Below, one piece after another: positions 60,271 through 64,000 of a stretch of DNA of 64,000 nucleotides; the first letter of the stretch is position 1; each line of letters opens with the position of its first letter. Both the position numbers and the translations under genes were made by a program. The notes below the pieces were generated by a model. That model did no database searches, was not told the DNA's origin, and saw nothing but the letters and a program-made list of their open reading frames with translations. The stretch is from Lentisphaeria bacterium (GTDB lineage: Bacteria; Verrucomicrobiota; Lentisphaeria; Victivallales; UBA1829), in NCBI GenBank assembly GCA_017456805.1, contig JAFTIQ010000019.1:1-64000 (forward strand), written 5' to 3'.

Positions 60271-62124
60271 ATGAATTTTTTCTGTAAAAGTGTCCTTTTC
60301 GGTTTCCTCGGTATTCTTTTTTCCGGTATTCTTTCTGCCGGGACCTTTTCTCCTGTTCCTACGGTGGAGAACCGCAGTGCGTGGGAGAAGGTGAAAACTC
60401 ATCCTCAATGGGAAAGTCTGCTTGAAATAGCAGAAAAACAGCGGGCGCAGATATTGGAAGATCCTTTTCCATATTACATGGATTTTCGGAATAAAGGAGA
60501 TCGCCAGAGTTATCAGAAACGTTTGAATGTGCTTCAGGATTTCGGTGCTTTGACAGTTGTGTATTGCGCAACAAAAGAGAAAAAATACCTTGCCCCGATC
60601 GAATCAAGAGTCAGAATGCTTCTCGATTTGCCGACCTGGGTTTTACCGGCTCACTATGTCCCATTGAATTGTCAGACCGGAAAAACAGATGTTATTGATA
60701 TCAATGCCGCTATAATTTCCGGAGAGCTTGCAATGCTGTTGCATGTTCTCGGTCCGGATATGGATCCGGGACTGGCGGCAAGATTGAACGCAGAACTTCT
60801 GCGCCGGATCGTGATCCCGTGGGAACAGGTTCTTGAAGGAACGCACTATGTCTATGATTGGATGGACCGTAACGATAACTGGAACGCCGTTTGTATCGGC
60901 GGTTGTGCCCGAGCTTTTCTGATGCTTGATATTGCACCCGAACGGAAAGAGCGTTTGCTGAATTATGCTATGCAGAAGCTTGCAAATTACTTAGTCGGTT
61001 TCGGAAATGACAGCTATTGTTCCGAGGGAATCAGTTATTGGTATTACGGCTTCGGATATTTCCTTCAGCTCACAGAGTGTGTTCAGCGTTACAACGGAAA
61101 AAATCTGCTGGATATATTTCCGAAAGCAAAATCTGCTGCTGCATTCCCGGAAAAAATCCTGATTGCCCCCGGATGTTATCCGGCTTACGCTGATACTCAT
61201 GCAAATGTAAGAAATCCCTATTACCTGGAATTACGTGATGTTCTTCTTGGAAAACGGAAAGGTTTTTCCAGTCAATATAATTTGAAGAAGAATAAAACGT
61301 TATCGAAAATCCTTTCCATTTTGTTTGTTCCTGTCGATGAAAAACCGCTGGATGAAATAAATCCGGAAAAGAACACCGTATTTTCTCAAGCTCAGGTTTA
61401 TGTTGCAAGAGGTTCTGCTGATTGCCGCATGGGAGTCTCTTTCAAAGGCGGAAGCAACCGGGAATTTCATAACCATAACGATGTCGGCTCCTATGTTATT
61501 GCCATTGACGATGTTCCTGTTGTTCTTGATCCCGGAACAGAAGTTTATACGGCACGGACCTTCAGCAATCGCCGTTATGAATCCCGGCTGATTGGAAGTT
61601 ACGGTCACTCTGTTCCCCGGATTGACGGCAAAGAACAAACTCATCTGGACGGTCATCCTCCGGTTGGTTTTGTTGGCGCGAACATTGCTCCGGCAAAAGC
61701 AACTGCTGCAAAAATTCTGAAGCAGACTTCATCTGAAAAAGGGTTGTCTGTGACCATGGATTACAAGGCTGCTTACAATTACATTCCGGGAATTACCAGA
61801 CTGGAACGCTGCTTCGATTTTGAACGGACAAACAAAGGTCGTTTCACGGTTACAGACATCGCAGAATTTGATCGTGAAATGTCTTTCGAAGGTGCTGTCG
61901 TTACGGAAGGAACAGTGGAAGAACTTGGAAACCAGAAATACCTGATCAAGTTCAAAGGAAAAGCAGTCGTGCTGGAAGTTACTTCTTCTGTTCCGATCAA
62001 ATATTCCGTCGATATGATTCTGGAAAAGACTTCCGGAAACCGTGTTTTCCGCAGAATGTTCTTCAAGACGGTAAAAAATTGCCGCAGTATCAAAATGGAA
62101 TTCAAATATACTCCGGCTCAATAA
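60271..62124 (+). CDS. Heparinase II/III-like polysaccharide lyase, secreted
   Basis: 617 residues with a signal peptide (MNFFCKSVLFGFLGILFSGILSAG). A helical (alpha/alpha) toroid (about 40-350) includes VYDWMDRNDNWNAVCIGG and CSEGISYWYYGFGYF, with the Tyr/His/Asn-type residues of lyases. The C-terminal beta-sandwich has the heparinase II/III motif FHNHNDVGSYVI and VVLDPGTEVYTARTFSNRRYE. Such enzymes cut uronic-acid-containing polysaccharides (heparin-like, alginate-like or ulvan-like) by beta-elimination. It is the last gene of the locus and is followed by a strong hairpin. Confidence 0.85.
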   Translation: MNFFCKSVLFGFLGILFSGILSAGTFSPVPTVENRSAWEKVKTHPQWESLLEIAEKQRAQILEDPFPYYMDFRNKGDRQSYQKRLNVLQDFGALTVVYCATKEKKYLAPIESRVRMLLDLPTWVLPAHYVPLNCQTGKTDVIDINAAIISGELAMLLHVLGPDMDPGLAARLNAELLRRIVIPWEQVLEGTHYVYDWMDRNDNWNAVCIGGCARAFLMLDIAPERKERLLNYAMQKLANYLVGFGNDSYCSEGISYWYYGFGYFLQLTECVQRYNGKNLLDIFPKAKSAAAFPEKILIAPGCYPAYADTHANVRNPYYLELRDVLLGKRKGFSSQYNLKKNKTLSKILSILFVPVDEKPLDEINPEKNTVFSQAQVYVARGSADCRMGVSFKGGSNREFHNHNDVGSYVIAIDDVPVVLDPGTEVYTARTFSNRRYESRLIGSYGHSVPRIDGKEQTHLDGHPPVGFVGANIAPAKATAAKILKQTSSEKGLSVTMDYKAAYNYIPGITRLERCFDFERTNKGRFTVTDIAEFDREMSFEGAVVTEGTVEELGNQKYLIKFKGKAVVLEVTSSVPIKYSVDMILEKTSGNRVFRRMFFKTVKNCRSIKMEFKYTPAQ

Positions 62125-62148
62125 AACCGGACAGCTTGATTTTTTGTT

Positions 62149-62180
62149 GCAGACGGGCAGATTTTTAATTGCCCGTCTGC
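62149..62180 (+). terminator. Strong hairpin after the heparinase-like gene
   Basis: GCAGACGGGCA (62149-62159) pairs perfectly with TGCCCGTCTGC (62170-62180); the loop is T-rich but no T-tract follows. Ends the 54.3-62.1 kb locus; may be a 3'-end stabiliser. Confidence 0.6.
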
Positions 62181-62232
62181 ATTCCTGCGAATAGCAGAAC
62201 TTACCAGACAGGGGTATAGGTTTGACTCCAAA

Positions 62233-62457
62233 ATGCTGGCAAAGCGTTTTCTGGAAAATGGGCTCAAACAGATCGATATGTGGTGGACAAGCCTCAGTCA
62301 GAAAAAGAGAGATTCCCTGAAAGAAAAACTTCAGGGAGAAGCTAATCTTTATTCTCATTTCCCTGTTGCGATCCCGGATCGGACAAGCGTCTTTGTAATT
62401 TCCTGTTTGATTTTTGCTGAAGATTTGTTGAAAAAGCGGGAAAGAAGATTATATTAG
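62233..62457 (+). CDS. Small hypothetical protein
   Basis: 74 residues (MLAKRFLENGLKQIDMWWTS... to ...LLKKRERRLY). Codon use (CTG, ATC, CCG, GAT) resembles the neighbouring genes, and one hydrophobic stretch (TSVFVISCLIFAED) could be a short membrane segment. There is no clear ribosome-binding site before the ATG and no recognised motif. It lies between a hairpin and a promoterless start of the next gene. It may be a remnant; listed because the 370-bp gap otherwise holds nothing else. Confidence 0.35.
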   Translation: MLAKRFLENGLKQIDMWWTSLSQKKRDSLKEKLQGEANLYSHFPVAIPDRTSVFVISCLIFAEDLLKKRERRLY

Positions 62458-62494
62458 ATGCTCAGAATAACAGAGAAAAAGGAGATTTGATCAA

Positions 62495-64000
62495 ATGAGC
62501 AGAGTGCGCAAGAGGATTTCTCAGTATGATCTGATTTACAACAGCCCGGCGCGGGGCTGGCTGGATGGTTTGGCGATCGGGAACGGTTCCATGTGTGCCC
62601 TGAACTATGATTCCGAAAGCGGGATTCCGGAATGGCTTGTCAATCATCACTCTCTCTGGGATGAACGGACCAGTGTTTTCAAACGTCATCCTATGGAGCA
62701 TGTCCGCCGCATTGCAGCCGGTGAATTTCCTTTTTTCAGCGAAATGGTCAAGGAGAATCCAAGGGGAGCCCGGGTGGTTCCTGTGCCTGTTTACGGTGCT
62801 CAGCTGAGATTGGAATCCGGATATCCGGCAACCATGGCGCCGGTCCATAAGGTGTCACGGCAGCTGCATCTTTTTGACGGGATCCTGGAAACGAAACTTT
62901 CCCGTCATCTTTCCCATCCGGTGATGAAGAGTTTTATGGTTCCGGGGGAAGATCTTATGGTGATTCAAGTCCGGAATGTTTCCTGCCTGACGGCTTTTGC
63001 CCAGCGGATCAAACTGTTCCGTGCGGCACAGCCGGAGTATGACGCTCCGGAATTCTATACGGAATCCGATGCCGCAGCGTTTCATTTGCGGATCGGGACA
63101 ATGGAATATTCTGCTGCGGTTCTTGTTGTGAGCCGTCCGGATTGCCCCATTGCATATACGGATGAGTTTCCGAAATATATCAAATCAGCCTCCGTCGGAA
63201 CTTCTTCTGTTACCGGAGTTTCTCTGGAAGCTGACAGCGCAGTGATTTCCGCAATGGGGAATTATGATGTGTTCCTGAGCATTTCTGTGGAGGATTCTCC
63301 CGCAGCATTGATTACCCGTCTCCGGGCTTCTGCGGCGGAGGGAAGTGACTCTCTTCAGGAAAAAAACTGTCAATACTGGAATCGATTCTGGGAGAGGAAT
63401 GAAGTTTCTCTTGGGAATTCCGGCTTGGAACAGCTCTGGTATTTGAGCAATTATCACATGGGGATTGCGGAGGGGTATGCACCTGCATGGGGGCTTTGCG
63501 GACCGTGGTTCGGCAGAACCGGCGATGCTGTTCAGCGTTTGCCCTGGTTTGGATATTTCACCAACAATTACAATGCGCAGGCTCCGGTGATGCCGCTTCC
63601 GCTGATCAATCGTCCGGAACTGGCGGAGGGCACGTTCCGCATGATCCGGGATCAATTGAAAGCCGCCCGGGAAAATACGGAATATTTTGGTTTGCCGGGC
63701 GCCTACTATCCGCTGAGCTGCGGTCCAAGCGGAAAAGAGTGTTCTCACGGGGCATACCGGTTCTGTATGATGAGCGGGCCTTACTGGAGCTGTATGATCT
63801 ACCGTCATTATCTTTATACGAAGGATCTGGAATTCCTGAGAAAGTACGGCTATGATGTGATCCGGGAAGTCTGCCGCTTTTTTGCCGGATATCTTGACTG
63901 GGATGGCCAGGAGGGATCATATCATCTCAATTGCAGTCAGAATTCGGAACTTTTCTATCTGGATCATTCGGATCCCATTGATACGCTCTGTTTCATCAAA
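62495..64000 (+). CDS. GH95-like six-hairpin glycosidase (3' end outside the window)
   Basis: 502 codons read without a stop from the ATG at 62495 (AGGAG upstream) to the window edge. The N-terminus (YNSPARGWLDGLAIGNGSMCALN and LVNHHSLWDERTS) matches the N-terminal beta domain of GH95 alpha-L-fucosidases and related enzymes. After about residue 300 the (alpha/alpha)6 domain begins (LEQLWYLSNYHMGIAEG, GPWFGRTGDAVQRLPWFGYFTNNYN, YWSCMIYRHYLYTKDLEFL). No signal peptide. The catalytic Asn/Asp/Glu residues cannot be placed with certainty because the C-terminal part is missing. Confidence 0.78.
   Translation, partial: MSRVRKRISQYDLIYNSPARGWLDGLAIGNGSMCALNYDSESGIPEWLVNHHSLWDERTSVFKRHPMEHVRRIAAGEFPFFSEMVKENPRGARVVPVPVYGAQLRLESGYPATMAPVHKVSRQLHLFDGILETKLSRHLSHPVMKSFMVPGEDLMVIQVRNVSCLTAFAQRIKLFRAAQPEYDAPEFYTESDAAAFHLRIGTMEYSAAVLVVSRPDCPIAYTDEFPKYIKSASVGTSSVTGVSLEADSAVISAMGNYDVFLSISVEDSPAALITRLRASAAEGSDSLQEKNCQYWNRFWERNEVSLGNSGLEQLWYLSNYHMGIAEGYAPAWGLCGPWFGRTGDAVQRLPWFGYFTNNYNAQAPVMPLPLINRPELAEGTFRMIRDQLKAARENTEYFGLPGAYYPLSCGPSGKECSHGAYRFCMMSGPYWSCMIYRHYLYTKDLEFLRKYGYDVIREVCRFFAGYLDWDGQEGSYHLNCSQNSELFYLDHSDPIDTLCFIK

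Overview
The window looks like a chromosomal segment of a Lentisphaerae/Victivallales-type bacterium (PVC group), probably a glycan-degrading gut or sediment organism. This rests on gene content, not on a marker gene. There are five pseudopilin-like proteins with the [17 protein letters not shown]-terminus, three large secreted DUF4838 proteins, a DUF4091 protein, tandem sialate-O-acetylesterase-like esterases, several other SGNH esterases, Gfo/Idh/MocA dehydrogenases, sialidase-like propellers, a GH110-like beta-helix protein and a heparinase II/III-like lyase. Promoters that I can read share a TTGAAA/TTGAAT-like -35, a 16-17 bp spacer and a TATATT -10. I saw no rRNA, tRNA, CRISPR array, transposase or integrase.

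Layout. 1-3.1 kb: 3' end of a secreted concanavalin-like/amidotransferase-like protein, then two near-duplicate zinc-ribbon membrane proteins, one of them frameshifted. 3.1-9.1 kb (minus): three tandem sialate-O-acetylesterase paralogues in one operon. 9.3-13.0 kb (plus): secreted binding protein, alpha/beta hydrolase, Gfo/Idh oxidoreductase and SGNH hydrolase. 13.0-14.9 kb (minus): YejM-like membrane sulfatase-fold protein. 15.1-17.2 kb: an AT-rich island with a caspase / coiled-coil / FGE-sulfatase fusion. 17.2-28.6 kb: mostly housekeeping (LolA-like, Lon, DUF1353 and small membrane protein, SGNH esterase, DtxR-type regulator, BspA-type LRR protein, HrpA helicase).

28.6-40.5 kb (minus): a nine-gene glycan locus. 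It starts with a pseudopilin and a DUF4838 protein and runs through sialidase-like, binding, MBL-fold and GH110-like proteins, followed by a phosphohexomutase, a six-hairpin glycosidase and an SGNH hydrolase. A LacI-type regulator diverges from it. 42.0-48.1 kb (plus): GntR-type regulator, pseudopilin, DUF4838, Gfo/Idh. 48.2-51.6 kb (minus): pseudopilin then DUF4838, with a divergent AraC regulator followed by a release-factor-like GGQ protein. 53.1-53.8 kb (minus): an orphan pseudopilin whose start lies in one arm of a 25-bp perfect inverted repeat. 54.3-62.1 kb (plus): GntR regulator, pseudopilin, a binding-domain ORF that continues into a CBM9/DUF4091 protein through an apparent -1 frameshift at nine A's, a sialidase-like propeller and a heparinase-like lyase. 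62.5 kb to the end: a truncated GH95-like gene.

The most interesting pattern is a repeated module. A one-component sugar-type regulator (LacI, GntR or AraC) adjoins a promoter-proximal pseudopilin, and 14-26 bp downstream lies a large secreted DUF4838 or DUF4091 protein. Four of the five pseudopilins follow this rule. I infer that the pseudopilins are locus-specific surface or secretion components of glycan-use loci, perhaps analogous in role to SusD in Bacteroidetes. Other candidates are the A9 frameshift site and the caspase-FGE protein, whose C-terminus resembles variable regions of diversity-generating retroelements.
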